Program-made: the position numbers and the translations under genes
Shown here: in pieces, positions 1 to 12,047 of the stretch
How the letters are laid out: each line of letters begins with the position of its first letter
Numbering within the stretch: the first letter of the stretch is position 1
Assembly (NCBI RefSeq): GCF_003573695.1
Contig: NW_020650859.1
Coordinates: 1,054,001-1,118,000 of the forward strand
Length of the DNA: 64,000 bases
From: Papaver somniferum
Lineage: Eukaryota; Streptophyta; Magnoliopsida; Ranunculales; Papaveraceae
Direction of reading: 5' to 3'
Notes under the pieces: model-generated
The model's database searches: none
Told to the model about the DNA's origin: nothing
Seen by the model: the letters and a program-made list of their open reading frames with translations, nothing else

Positions 1-890
1 TGTATGCTTAGGATGCATTGTTTTGATAGAGCAATGGGAGAAATTAGTGCTCATAGCAAGCTAATTCTCTTTCCATTCCATTTGTATGCCTAGAGCCACT
101 GCCTTGGCCTTGCATTGTCATCACTGTTAGCTTCACCATCTCCCCTGCCCTTGGCTTAGGCCTTGGTTCACTTCCATTGTTGTTGTTTAGTTCTTTGCTG
201 TTTAGTCATTGTCTTGTTTAATTTTCTCCATTGTCTTTGCTTCACTGCCATCTCTGTTTTCTTCCTCTTGCCTTGTTCTGCTGCCTTGTCTTCCCCTTGG
301 CCTGCTGCTTTCCTTCCACTGTTGCTGCAGCTGGTTAAGGCCTAAGTCCTACTGCTGCTGCTGCAACTGAGCTTGGCTCACAGCAATCCAAAAACCCAAG
401 CTCAGTTCTCAGTTCAAGACCAAGCCCAGATTTGAACCAAAAGTTGAAGCCCACTGTCCATTGTTTGTACAAACTGAAGCCCAGTTCATTAAGGCTCAGA
501 GCCCAATTCACAGTTGAACTGTTGAGCACTCAATTAAAGGCCCAATCCAATTCAGGTTTAAGGCAAAAGCCTAATTGAGAGACCAAAGCCCAAGTTCACA
601 GTTCATCATTCAAAGGCCCAAAGCCTAGTGCACTTCAAGACCAACTGAGCCCAAGCTCAGTTCATTTCATTGTTAAAAACAAACCCATTAGACCCAATTT
701 ACTCAAAGGGTATTCAAAGCCCAACAATAGCAATTTTAGAACCCAAAATAGCTAAACACTACAAAACACTCCCAATCTCTGTGGATCGACCCGTACTTAC
801 ACGAGCTACAACCGACGACCGTGCACTTGCGGTATTACTGTTGGCCCGCGTTTCATTTCGCTTAATTTTCACACTCCTCCGGGTCCACCA
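1..890 (+). repeat. 3' part of a Ty3/gypsy (Athila-like) LTR
   Basis: This stretch aligns by eye with the 3' kilobase of the LTRs at 5699-8207 and 12062-14580: the same 'gggagaaattagtgctcat' block, the same CT-rich stretch, and the same segment around 'gtggatcgacccgta' near the end. It is clearly diverged from them. It stops at 'gggtccacca' (890), exactly where copia reverse-transcriptase sequence begins on the opposite strand, so it is best read as the right-hand LTR end of an element that inserted into the copia element and continues left of the window. Its end lacks the final 46 bp found on the LTRs of the complete element. Confidence 0.7.
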
Positions 891-3758
891 ACAGCACAAG
901 ACGAATAGTGCATGGCTTAACCACTGGTGAAAAGGTTTCACCATAGTCAATTCTCAGCTGTTGGTTATATCCCTTGGATCCCACCACATTCATCCCTTTC
1001 TCTTATTGATTGAACCATCTGGATTCTGTTTAACTCGATACACCCATTTGGATCCCACCACATTCATTCCTTTTTCATGTTTCACCAGAGAGTATGTGCC
1101 ATTCCTAATTAATGCATTGATCTGGACATCAATTGCATCCCGCCATTCTGGAATTTTCCTTGCTGCCGAGAAACATGTTGGCTCCATGAAATCTTGATCA
1201 TGTAGAAGATGTTTGGATGCAGTCAAGCACATTTTTTGAATAGGCTTGTGTATACCAGCTTTTGCCCTTGTGACCATGGGATGTGATAAAGTTGTACTTT
1301 GGACTTCGTCGTGTATAGGTGCTGATGAAGCTGGCAGAGCAGAAGCAGTTGCAGACGCTGAAGTAGCTGGACTTGCTCTAGGGGAGATGGTTGCCTCAGA
1401 GTAAGCCAAACTTTCTGAGGACGATTATGAATGATTCACGTTGTCTGATGTATGTGTGGCAGGATACTGTGAAGCATTACCCTGTATTACAGTAGCATTT
1501 CCATTTCCAAATGGTTTCTTAGAGAAAATACTTGTGATGGATTGTACAATACCTGGATTTGGCACTGAGGATTGTTTCTTGAGAGGCAAGAATGAGAATG
1601 TAGTTTCCTCAAAGCGCACATGCCTAGAGATATAGATTCTATTTGTTTATCTGTTTAAACACATGTACCCCTTATGTGCGTTGCTGTAGCCTATAAAGAC
1701 ACATTGAATTGACCTAGGTTCAAGTTTATATTTGTTATATTTCCTTAAGCAAGGATAAGCTAGACAGCCAAAAACTTTCAAGAAGGAATACTCTGGAAGT
1801 TTGTGGAACAACAGTTCAAGTGGTGTTTTTGTGTTTGACACGGAAGCTGGTAGCCGGTTTATAAGATAACATGCAGTAACAAAAGCATCTGCCCAAAAAT
1901 ACTTAGGCATATGAGCATGAAAAAGTAAGGCCAAACCAGACTCTGTCACATGTCTGATTCGTCGCTCTGCCAAACCATTTTGAGGTGATGTGTGAGGACA
2001 TGAAAAACGATGCTGAATGCCAGACTCATTTAAATAGGAAGTAAATTTTTTATATTCTAGTGCATTATCAGATTGGAAAATTTTGATCTTATGACCAGTG
2101 AGATTCTCAACTTGTTTGCGGAAGAGAATGAATGTCTGTAATGCATCAGACCGTAGAACAAGGGGAAAGATCCATGTATAGTGGGAATAGAAATCCATAA
2201 ACAAAATGTAATATCGAAAACCTGTTCTTGATAAGGAGGGTGAGACCCATATATCTGAAACAACTAAGCTCAATGGCTTATTATAAACTGTTTTACATAG
2301 AGAAAAAGATAACTTCTTGCTTTTACTCACATGGAAAGAATGACAGAAGTCAAAGTTTTTATTTGTTACTGGAAGTGAAAACTGATGACAGATTTTGGAC
2401 ACAGTGCTAAGCATTGGATGTCCTAGTCGCTGGTGCCAAATAGGAAGTGTAGAGGACACCAGAGCTTCAGGTTTTATTGAGTGCTGAATCAAATCTACCC
2501 CTTCAAACATATAAAGGCCATTCTTATTAAACCCTCTCAGCAACATTATCCCCGTGCGCTTGTCCTTTACAACAAAGAAACCAGCATGAAACTCAAAATA
2601 AACATTATTGTCTCTACAAAATTGTGAGACAGACAACAAGTTTGTCTTGATTTTAGGAACATGATATATATGATTCATTGCAAAAGTGCGGGAATTAAAC
2701 GTAAAAGATGCATTACCAACATTTGAGATCTACAGTGCATTACCATTGCCCACATGAACCTGCTCAGTGCCATTGTATTCATGAGGAATGGACAGATTAC
2801 TCATATCAGATGTGAGATGGTGAGTTGCACCCGTGTCTGTCACCCACTGATTGCCAAACTGGTCACCAGGTGAAGAAATATAGGCCTGTGCTGAACGCTG
2901 GTTGTTGCTTGTGGTTTTGTCGTAGCGAAACCAACATCTATCTCCAAGATGACCCTTCTTTTTACAGATCTGGCACTTTTCAATGAACTGAGGAGGTCTC
3001 TGATTCTGCTGCTGACGAGCATTCATGTTATTGTTGGAATATGGATATTTTTGTTGGACTTGATTCTTCCGTTGATCACCTCTACTTGTCGATGGAAAGT
3101 TTGGGACAACTACATTGGCTACTGGAGAATGCAGCAACGACAACTGAGACTCTTGGCGCATGTCATAGGTGATCAGATGAGAGTAAAAGGTATCGATAGG
3201 CATATCCTCAACAGTGCTTAACGCAGTGACAATAGGGTCATAGCTTTGGTTAAGGCCATTACTAATGGCTTGTTTCTTTTCATTTGTTGTTACAACACAG
3301 CCAGATTCTGCCAACTGAGCAAACAAAGATTTAGCATCATTCAAATAGGTTTTGAGAGTTTTGTTACCTTTTGACATGCTGTGCAGCTGCTTTTTCAGAT
3401 TCATCTGATGATGAAAGGTTTTTGGTGCATATTCGGATTCTAGTTTATCCCAGACCTCCTTTGCAGTCGTTAGGTGACCTACATTTCTCAAGAATTCAGG
3501 TGTTAGAGTTGAATTGAGCCATCCAACTATGAGAGAATCCTGATGCTCATATGCTGTAAACGCAGGATTTATATCGTCACTTTCAGGTAACGTCCTTGCA
3601 GGAACTTGTTTTGTTCCATCTACAAAGCCACTGAGATCATAGCCTTTTAAGATTGGTTTGAACTGTGCCTTCCAGAGGATATGATTTGTTTCTGTGTGTT
3701 TTAACGTGACTAGGTGATGAATCTGCACCTGTCTTAGGGTATTTGTTGTCTCTGCCAT
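891..3758 (-). pseudogene. Ty1/copia gag-pol polyprotein, decayed and truncated
   Basis: Read from the ATG at 3758 leftward, this is a copia polyprotein in conserved order. It has a gag domain, a CCHC zinc knuckle (CQICKKKGHLGDRC), an aspartic protease motif (DTGATHH), a GAG-pre-integrase region, an integrase core (QSDNALEY, QNGLAERR) and the start of reverse transcriptase (GSKWVYRVKQNPDGSINK, then KGYNQQLRIDYGETFSP). One frame runs through gag, protease and integrase but is broken by stops at 2730-2732, 1647-1649 and 1425-1427. A frameshift with a small local duplication lies near 990. The polyprotein ends at 891, where a gypsy LTR begins, so the rest of RT and RNase H is missing here. The start fits a Met 64 bp inside the primer-binding site. 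Confidence 0.88.
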
Positions 3759-3822
3759 GAAGTTGTTTTTTTTTTTTTGGTGGTGGGTTTTTTTTTTTTT
3801 TTTTTTGAGCGGAAGATGGCTT

Positions 3823-3839
3823 GGATCAGGCTGATACCA
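3823..3839 (-). other. Copia primer-binding site (initiator tRNA-Met type)
   Basis: On the minus strand the sequence TGGTATCAGCCTGATCC lies between the LTR and gag. TGGTATCA is the usual start of the plant copia primer-binding site for initiator tRNA-Met; the following bases have drifted. Confidence 0.7.
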
Positions 3840-3840
3840 A

Positions 3841-4081
3841 GTTAGAAGATAGGTTATCGGTGAATTCTTCCACACATTCAGTGTGCAGAGAGCAGTTCTA
3901 TTTATATTAAAACAGTTTCAATATTCTGTTACAGATTTTGGTAAAAGATATAGAGACTGATCATGCCAATATTGTAGGATTTAGACTCTGACACAGTACT
4001 TGGTCAAGAGACTTGGTGTAGAGACTTTTTAGCAGAGTCTTCAGGAGTTTGCTTAACAGAACTGAAGGAAACCTCCTGACA
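3841..4081 (-). repeat. 5' LTR of the copia element
   Basis: A roughly 240-bp stretch abuts the primer-binding site. On the minus strand it begins TGTCAGGAGG and ends at the tRNA site. It has a TATA box (plus strand 3899-3907, TATAAATAG on the minus strand) about 140 nt upstream of the polyprotein start. The right boundary is inferred from the TG dinucleotide only; the partner LTR is outside the window. Confidence 0.5.
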
Positions 4082-4373
4082 TAAACTTTACTAATTTCAG
4101 ATCTTTCTAATTTGGGAATATATAAAGGGCTTTAAATGCTAAGTGTTTTATCAAAAAAAAGAGAAATTAAATTCTAAATATTCTTATATTGGGCATAAAA
4201 TGCTAAATTTTTTGTAGTATCGATTAGGTTAAAGCAAGAGATAGACATAAAAATAGAGAAGGAAAAGAACTTGTTATTATTTGATAAAGAAGCATCAGGG
4301 ATTACATAATATAATGTTGTTTATATATAGAAAAGGGAAAACATAGTCATCTAAGGACCACACATCCATGGGG
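4082..4373. other. AT-rich spacer, nothing recognised
   Basis: AT-rich sequence between the copia LTR and the satellite array. No coding frame or repeat was recognised. Confidence 0.5.
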
Positions 4374-5490
4374 GTTGATTGCTGCAGGCCTTCGTATTGG
4401 TAGTCGCATAGGGAAGGCCGGTATGGCATGGCGCGGTAAGGTGGTTGGCATACCATTTCCATATGTGGTATGGCATGCCTCGGAGCGGTTTGGCGTGGCC
4501 AAAACTAGGGATTTGGGCCAAAGGTTACCATGTGTTTTTTGGCAACCTTGGATGGCTAGAATTCGCATCTAGGATAGAAGGGTGTCCGTTGATCGTCGCA
4601 CGCCTTCGTTTGGTAGCCGCATAGGGAAGGCCGACATGGTATGGCGCGACAAGGTGGTTGGCATGCCATTGGCACATGTGGAATGACATGCCTTGGAGCG
4701 GTTTTCCGTGGCCAAAACTAGGGTTTTGGGCCAAAGCTTACCATGCGTTGTTTGACGACCTTGGACAGTTAGGATTTGCATCTAGGATGGAAGGGTGGTC
4801 GTTGATCGTCGCATGCCTTTGCTTTGGTATCCGCATAGGGAAGGTCGGCATGGTATGGAGCGGCAAGGTGATTGGCATGGCATTGGCACATGTGGCATGA
4901 CATGCCTTTGCGCAGTTTGGCGTGGCCAAAACTAGAGTTTTGGGATAAAGGTTACCATGCGTTTTTTGTCCACCTTGGACGACTAGGATTTGCATCTAGG
5001 ATGAAAGGGTGGTCGTTGATCGTCGCACACCTTCGTTTTAGTAGCTGCATAGGGAAGGCCGACATCGTATGGCCCGGCAAGTTGCTTGGCATGCCATTAA
5101 CACATGTGACATGGCATGCCTTGGCGCGGTTTGGCGTAGCCAAAACTAGGGTTTTGTGCCAAAGGTTACCATGCGTTGTTTGGCGACCTTGGGCGGCTAG
5201 GATTTTCATCTAGGATGAAAGGGTGGTCGTTGATCGTCGCATGCCTTCGTTTTGGTAGCCGCATAGGGAAGGTCGATATGGTATGGTGTGGTAAGGTGGT
5301 TGGCACGCCATTAGCACATGTGGAATGACATGCCTTGGCGTGGTTTCGCGTGGCCAAAACTAGGGTTTTGGGCCAAAGTTTACCATGCGTTGTTTGGCGA
5401 CCTTGGACGGCTAGGATGTGCATCTAGAATGGAAGGGTGATCGTTGATCGTCGCATGCCTTCGTTTTGGTAGCCGCATAAGGAAGACCGA
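4374..5490. repeat. Tandem satellite, about 214-bp unit
   Basis: The anchor 'gttgatcgtcgca' or a variant recurs at 4374, 4588, 4801, 5015, 5229 and 5443, giving spacings of 214, 213, 214, 214 and 214 bp. Each unit also carries 'tagccgcatagggaaggcc', 'ggcatgccattggcacatg', 'ccaaaactagggttttggg' and 'gcatctaggat'. Overlapping open frames of about 85 codons on the minus strand recur at the same spacing and are a by-product of the repeat, not genes. The array is GC-richer than its surroundings. Confidence 0.92.
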
Positions 5491-5698
5491 CATGGTGGGG
5501 CCAAGGAAAATCGCGCGGATGGCATGGCATAGTGGAGCCAAGGGTTTGGCACGGACGTCTTGGCATGGTGGAGCTAAGGAAAGGTGCGGTTGGCTTGGCA
5601 TGGTGGGGCCAAGGGTTTGACATGCCATTGACGCATGGTGCGGCTAGCATGGTTTGCCATTGGCACAGTGGTGCAACTGACATGGTTGGCACGCCTTA
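5491..5698. repeat. Shorter-period degenerate repeat, left of the gypsy insertion
   Basis: Repeats built on 'ggcatggtggggccaag' and 'ggcttggcatggtgg' follow the 214-bp units. The array is cut at 5698 by the gypsy insertion and resumes at 14581. The last five bases (CCTTA, 5694-5698) are the left copy of the target-site duplication. Confidence 0.75.
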
Positions 5699-8207
5699 TG
5701 ATGAGTGCCAAATAATGTATATATTTATCCCTTTTTGTTGGCATTTAACTCATCTTTTGTGCAGTAATTCTACATTTTATCCCATATTCTGTATTTTCAT
5801 TGTTTTCATGAATAAATATTTTTATTAATTAATTTTGCATTTTTAGGTAATAAATAAAGTTTGGATGAATCATGGAGCGAAAAAGAGCAGAAAAGTTGTG
5901 AAAAGCCGGAAGAAATTACGCAAGGAAGCCGCAAAGAATGGAGCGCACGTCCAAAAAGCTAGGAATGGGCTCAAGAAGGAAGAATTGTTCTTAAAGAAGA
6001 TATGGGCTTGGCATACCCAAGGCCCAAAACCCTTACCCAAACCCATTTTCTATAACCAAAACCGCCTCTATCTTCAGCCGTCGGATTGGATGCATCTCAT
6101 CATCCGATGGTCGATCCTTCATCGCTCATCAAAATCTGAAGCTCCTGCAAAACACCATAGTGCCTAAATTCCAAGCCTTCAGATTAGATCACATTTAGAT
6201 CCTACGGTCGCTTCTTTGCCTGTGCATCAAACCTCGATATTTCCGCTTAACACTACAACACCTAACTCCATCTGGTGTCGTCAATTTTGTTGTATCTCAT
6301 AATCCAACGGTCTTTACATACCTCTCCATCGTAGCCGTTCGATTCAATCTATATGTGATCATCCAACGCTCTTTACTTGCTGTTCATCAAAACTCGCTAC
6401 ACCCGCTCAACACCCTAGCAACCGAACCCTTATACCCCAAAACAAACAGCCCCCAACCCATTCTTCTCTCGAGCTCTTCTTCCCCTTCTTCCCAAAAAAG
6501 TTGCAGAGCTCTGCAACTCCATCACCTCCACCAGCTGCACCTTCTTCTCGAGCCACACCACCACCACAACCACCCGAAAACAGCAGCATCCTATCTCCCT
6601 AAGCCTAGTTGTTGTATCTAACCCACACACATCTCACTGAGCATCTCACTGACCTAGATGTGGGTTTGATGCAACACCTCGATTTAGGGCATCAGAAGAA
6701 TGGAGTAGGAGCAGAGAAGAAGCATGGGTCGACATTTTGAAGCTGTTTTGTCACGTCAATTAGGTGAAGTTTCAAACCCTAGAAAAATTAGGGTTTTCAA
6801 AATTAGGGTTCTGCTTACATTTTTTTTGTATAAATAGAAGAGATGGGTATGGTTTAGAAGGTGTTCTTGGGCTAGCCAAGATTCCCCCAAATTTGGGTTA
6901 GTGTATGTTTAATTTTAATGTTCAATTTCAGTTACAAATCAATCCCTGTTCATGTTTATCTCACTGCTAGAATCACTGTTAATGTTTATATTTGTTGTTT
7001 AAATGTCTGTTAGTATACTGTTTAGGTTTAATTCCATGTTAGTTCACTGTTAATGTTAGTTAAATGCTCACTGTTAGGATTAATTCACTGTCATGTAATG
7101 TTAGTTTGATGGAATGCTAGGCTAGTTACCTTTGAAGCATTGAACTGATTGAGTAATGGAAGAAATCAGTGCTCATAGCAAGCTGATTATCTTGCCATTC
7201 CATTTTTGTATGCTTAGGATGCAATGTGTTGATTGAGCATTGGGAGAAATTAGTGCTCATAGCAAGCTAATTCTCTTCCCATTCTTTTTGTATGCTTGTA
7301 TTCTTGCCTTAGCCTTGCTCTGTTAGTTTCACTATCATCCTTGCCCTTGGCCTTAGGCCTTGGTTCATCTTGCTTTGTTCTTTGCTTTTGCCCTGTGTTG
7401 CTTCCATGTTTATTTTGTTTGCTATTTTCTTTATTGCATTGCCTTGTGCTGCTGCCACTTCTTCTCCTGCTACTTAGTGCTGCCATTTCTCCCCTGCTGC
7501 TACTTCTTCTCTTGTTGCCTCCCTTTGCACTGCATCTGAGTTTCTGCAGCTGTTGCTGCCACTCCACTTCCCTTGCAGCTGTCTGCTACACTGCTGCTGC
7601 AGCTGCTGTTGCTGTTGCTTTTGCCCTGCAGCTGTCTCTCTTGCACTTGCCTTGCTGCATTGCACTGCTGCATTGCATTGTTTTCTTCCCCTGCTGCTAC
7701 TACTTGCACTGCTTGTGCAGCTGCTGTGCAGCACTTGTGCTGCTGCTGCTTCCTCTCCAAAGCCCAGCCCACAGTCCACTGTTAGCTCAATCCCATTGAG
7801 CCCAAAAGCCCAGAGCACAACTTGAGCTCACCAGAAGACCAAAACAAAAGCCCATTGTAAATTGTTGAAAGACCACAGGCCCAGCTCAACCCAAAAGCCC
7901 AAAACAAGGTTTAAGACCTAAAGCCCATAGTCCACATTTCTGAGCCCAAGCTCAGTTCAACCCAATTTACTCAAAGGGTATTCAAAGCCCAACAACAACA
8001 ATTTAGGAGCCCAAAATAGCTAGAAAACTCCAAAACACACCCAGTCTCTGTGGATCGACCCGTACTTGCACGAGCTGCAACCGACGACCGTGCACTTGCG
8101 GTATTACTGTAGGCCCCCGTTTTTATTGCGCTTAATTTTATACATATCTCCGGGCCCACCAAGTTTTTGGCCGGGGATAATTTTTAGGACCTTTTAGAAG
8201 CCTACCA
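5699..8207 (+). repeat. 5' LTR of the gypsy element
   Basis: Begins TGATGAGTGCC and ends CCTACCA. It matches 12062-14580 at a constant offset of 6363 bp up to a 10-bp indel. The 3' third is rich in CTG/CTT runs. The last 46 bp (8162-8207) repeat the area around the primer site in a shortened form. Confidence 0.93.
6829..6837 (+). promoter_or_regulatory. TATA box of the 5' LTR
   Basis: TATAAATAG follows a T-run and lies about 1.1 kb inside the LTR. It is a plausible core promoter for the element's transcript. The 3' LTR has the same sequence at 13192-13200. Confidence 0.6.
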
Positions 8208-8213
8208 AGTTTT

Positions 8214-8231
8214 TGGCGCCGCTGCCGGGGA
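8214..8231 (+). other. Primer-binding site, tRNA-Asp type
   Basis: TGGCGCCGCTGCCGGGGA lies six bases after the 5' LTR. It is complementary, but for one base, to the 3' end of plant tRNA-Asp, the primer commonly used by Athila/Tat-group gypsy elements. Confidence 0.85.
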
Positions 8232-9103
8232 TTGGTGCTGTGTTTTATCTGTGTTTTTCTTAGCTATTTTTGCATTTCACTGCATAGCATTTGCATCTGC
8301 ATCTGCTTCACTTCATTTGCTGTTGGACCTGCTGTTCTGAACCTGTTTTTCCTCTGCTGGGACGCCACCAAGGAAAAGAACCAAAGCCCAACTGGGTTTT
8401 TGCAACAATATCAGAGCAGCTGGGCTGTGCTAAAAAGGTAAGCCTAAACCCATTCCATTGAGAGAACCCAACCTGTGGGCTTCCAAATTTCTTTAATTGT
8501 GGGCTTGTAATAATTAACCCAATTTTTTGGGCTTTTTATTTTTCTATTTTGGGTTTGTAATTAATTATTTTTGGGCTTGTTGTTTAATTTGTGGGCTTGT
8601 ATTTATTTTGTGTGGGCTTGTTTAAATTCTTCCATTGGACTTGTATTTTGTATTCTGGGTTTAAACCCAGCTGAGCTTATAACTTATTGTGGACTTGTAT
8701 TCCACTCAAAAGTGGACCTCGAAACCAAAGTTTTAAAACAAACGTCGGGCCTTAACCAACGGGGCCAAACCGAATTTTAAACTTTCAAAAAAAAAAAAAA
8801 AAAAAAATAATTAAAACTTGGATTTTCGTAGGCCGCAGCCTTCATTCCATTAGAGGACCAACAGTGGGCTTGCTCCCAATTTTAAAAACCAAATTTTCAT
8901 CTTGCTCCCATTTTAAACCAAAATATTTTTCAAAACTTTTGCTCCCATATTAACAACCAAATTTTTTCTTCTTTAGCCCAGTAAAACCAAATTTTTACTT
9001 TGCTTCCATTTTAAAAACCAAATTTTCTTTTTCAAATGTATCCCATCAAAACCAAAATTTTCCCATAAAACCAAATTTTTGAAAACCCCATTAAAACCAA
9101 ATA

Positions 9104-10630
9104 GTGGGCTTTGTCTTTTTCAATATGGGCCAACCTCGTGCTCTCCATGAATACATGTATCCGTCAATAAAAATTCCATTATCATGTATTGTATTACCTC
9201 AAACCAATAACCCTTTTAAAATAAATGCAAGCATGATACAAATACTTCCTATATTTCGAGGGTTCGATTCTGAGAACCCCTATACTCATGTAAGAGTGTT
9301 TGAACAAATTTGTCGGACTATGCAACCTGATCATAAGTCCGAAGACTCTCTGAAATTGCGTTTGTTTACATTTTCTTTAAAGGAAAGGGCCAAAACATGG
9401 TTTTACGGTTTGAGACCACAATCAATCAACACTTGGGACCAACTCACAGATCTATTTTTCAAAAAATTCTTTCCACATCATAGGACCATCGCTATTCGTC
9501 AAAGTATCAATTGTTTTGTCCAATTGGATGAGGAAACTGTTTTTCACTATTTTGAACGTTTTAATGATTTGTTGAGTGAATGTCCGCACCATGGAATTGA
9601 GAAGTGGAGACTTGTCGTCATCCTATATGAGGGACTAGACTTTAAATCTCGAACCATGGTTGAGTCTATGTGTAATGGTGAGTTTATTGATAAATCTGTG
9701 GATGATGCATGGAATGTTTTAGCCGAGATTGCAGAGAAAACCCATCAATGGGAATCCGTTAGGGAAACAGGAACAACACCACATGATATGAGTCACCCCC
9801 ATGAATTAGAGTTTTATTCTTGTAATAGCTCCGACCTTAGGATTGAAAATTATCCTAGATTGCAAAATTCCTATCATGATGATGATGATGATTATGATGT
9901 TATGTTAGAAGAACATGTCTATACTGAAAATGTTATGGAACCTTTGGGTTCAAATACATTAGGCTTCTCTGCCCCGACCTTAATGCATGATATTTCTTCT
10001 AGTATTCCATGTGATGTTTCCCCTGATTTGCCGATGCATGAAAATCAATCTGTTGATGATGTTGATAATTCTGATTGTGATCTTGCCAATTTGATTGATG
10101 ATTGTGAGCATGATGTGACATGTGTAGATGAGTTAGAAGCTTTTGATTTGATTGATAATGATATGCCTATTCTTCTACCTAAGTCACAATCTGATGGCCT
10201 TCCACCCAACCTAGATTTGGTTTGTACCCATATTGTCAAACCAACTTTTCTGAAGATTCCCAATCTAGGATTGGAACTGTGTGCCTCCCAAGTCCTCTTG
10301 GACTATTTTTCTTCAAAATATAACATTTTTAAAGAGCCACAGTTGGAATGCATTTCTTTGCCCATCCCGAACAAAGTCCATTTTCAGTTAGACCTTTTGA
10401 ATCCTGAACCCCTAAAATTAAAAGATTTTGTGCTTAAAAGTAAACCTGTTGAACAATTTAGGTTTAGGGATGATTCATTCGGTTTTTCACTCTCACTCCC
10501 ATTTAAGTCCAATTTTAGTGTTTTGAAACTTTCTATGTCTTTACACTTTTTCTTTTGGGTTGATCCTCAACTCTTTAGACTTTTGGTGTATGGTGAATTT
10601 TTTGTATATAATCAAGTAGATAAATTTTAA
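9104..10630 (+). CDS. Retrotransposon gag protein (Athila type)
   Basis: An uninterrupted 508-codon frame. The N-terminal third is a plant retrotransposon gag domain: the segment with FRGFDSENPYTHVRVFEQIC, followed by LRLFTFSLKERAKTWFYGL, WDQLTDLFFKKFFPHHRT and the YEGLDFKSRTMVESMCNG stretch, is characteristic of Ty3/gypsy gag (PF03732 family). The protein would form the capsid-like particle. The C-terminal half is acidic (an Asp run near residue 263) and has no CCHC knuckle or protease. Two starts are possible, Met1 at 9104 and Met8 at 9125; the second (MGQPRALHEY) looks more like the usual start. It is the only coding region of the element, about 870 bp downstream of the primer site. Confidence 0.88.
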   Translation: MGFVFFNMGQPRALHEYMYPSIKIPLSCIVLPQTNNPFKINASMIQILPIFRGFDSENPYTHVRVFEQICRTMQPDHKSEDSLKLRLFTFSLKERAKTWFYGLRPQSINTWDQLTDLFFKKFFPHHRTIAIRQSINCFVQLDEETVFHYFERFNDLLSECPHHGIEKWRLVVILYEGLDFKSRTMVESMCNGEFIDKSVDDAWNVLAEIAEKTHQWESVRETGTTPHDMSHPHELEFYSCNSSDLRIENYPRLQNSYHDDDDDYDVMLEEHVYTENVMEPLGSNTLGFSAPTLMHDISSSIPCDVSPDLPMHENQSVDDVDNSDCDLANLIDDCEHDVTCVDELEAFDLIDNDMPILLPKSQSDGLPPNLDLVCTHIVKPTFLKIPNLGLELCASQVLLDYFSSKYNIFKEPQLECISLPIPNKVHFQLDLLNPEPLKLKDFVLKSKPVEQFRFRDDSFGFSLSLPFKSNFSVLKLSMSLHFFFWVDPQLFRLLVYGEFFVYNQVDKF

Positions 10631-12047
10631 AAACTTTTGTTCCTTTTGTATATATTTTGCTAATCCAATATGATCTCGGCTGAAATATGTTGGATTTTTG
10701 CCTTGAATAACGGAGTTTTAATTCTGCTTTCGCCGAAATCGGGTATTCTCTCTCCTTTTACTCTACTCAGCATGTCCCTTTCCATATGTTGCATTTTAAT
10801 TCTTTCCATATTTTGAAACATTGAGGACAATGTTTAGTTTAGGTTTGGGTGTATAGAGTAGATACCATGATAATTTGCCATAATTGAAAACGAACTCCTT
10901 CTTCTTTTTGAAAAAATTGAAAAATTCCAAAAAAATTAAAAAATCAAAATTCAATAAAAAATTAAAAAATGAAAAATCATAAAAAATGGAGCTCATTTAC
11001 CTTGAAATGTTGACTCTTGTGCAAATATGTAATTATTAGGAGTCTTAGTCTAGATATTTAGGCACCCTGATTCTAGCACAATTCACATAGTGATAAGAAA
11101 TTTGCACGTGCACGATCTACCAATACATGTATGGCCTCGATCTTCAAGGTGTTTGATAGGAAGTTACGATTGCCAATCACTTTAGAATACTGAACGAAAC
11201 TTGACTAGCTTGTTCTTTGGTTGGTTGGGATAGAAGGTGGAGGTTACATTAAGAAAGACAACCATCGAATTTAACTGGGTGCATCAAAAAGGGCTACCTC
11301 TTGCAAAGTGTCATGTAATTTTTTGTTTCCTTTTGTATATGTATCAAAAGTGTTTCCTTGTTCTAAAAAAAAAAAAAAAAAAAAAAAAACGATGTATATA
11401 TTCAGAAAAAAAAAAAGAGAAAAAAAAATATATCAGAAAAATACAAAAAAATCAAGTATTTATCAATTCCATCATCTCTTGTTCCAAAAATAAAAAGAGA
11501 ATAGTCAATGTAAATAAGAGTCATTTTGTTGTTTCATTGTAATAAGCAAGGAGGGTGTATGCCATTGATGTACAACGCGAGTAATTGTGAAATACCTCCA
11601 ACTCATTCACAATTCTCGTAAAGTCCGGACAGCTAGCTAGATTTCGACCTCAGTTCTTAGCCTGAGAAACTATCTCTTGGTGATTAGTAGTCATAACTTC
11701 AAATCTTTCTTTACACATGTGTAGATACACTTTACACTCTTATCACATGTCTTTTTTTGTTATCAGTGCTAGGATTGTGCCTTCGATAGCTAGATTGACA
11801 TCTCCATTTTACTGTGAGCTTAACTGACTTGCACATGTCACATTTGATGGAATCTGAGCTCATATTTTGTCCTTAGGTTTTGTAGGTACACCTCTGGTAA
11901 ACCTTCACGAGACTTCAACTCGTCCACTAGGGACACTTAGTGGTTTAAAAGGCTTAGTGCATACGCTAAATGCATTCGAGAGACCAGCGACAGTGGTATA
12001 GTTAGGATTTCCTTAGTTTTGTTTTACTTGAGGACAAGTAAAATTCA
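10631..12047 (+). other. Non-coding 3' internal region of the gypsy element
   Basis: No pol domains are present. The region holds A-rich tracts (around 10910-10990 and 11367-11390) and otherwise unique sequence. It appears to replace the pol gene of an autonomous relative. Confidence 0.75.

Noticed and set aside
4347..5692. Series of minus-strand frames of about 85 codons, repeating MQIL..QGRQTTHGKLWPKTLVLA-like sequence
   Set aside because: Their spacing equals the 214-bp satellite period; they are products of the repeat lacking stops.
5865..6167. 100-codon basic frame in the 5' LTR (repeated at 12228-12530)
   Set aside because: Lies inside the LTR upstream of its TATA box and has no family resemblance; kept as LTR sequence only.
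7250..7825. Long open frames on both strands in the LTR, rich in Leu/Cys/Gln/Ser
   Set aside because: They arise from CTG/CTT-rich LTR sequence, recur identically in the other LTR (13613-14198) and have no domain features.
11360..11542. Lys-rich frames in the gypsy interior
   Set aside because: Encoded by poly-A tracts; no gag or pol similarity.
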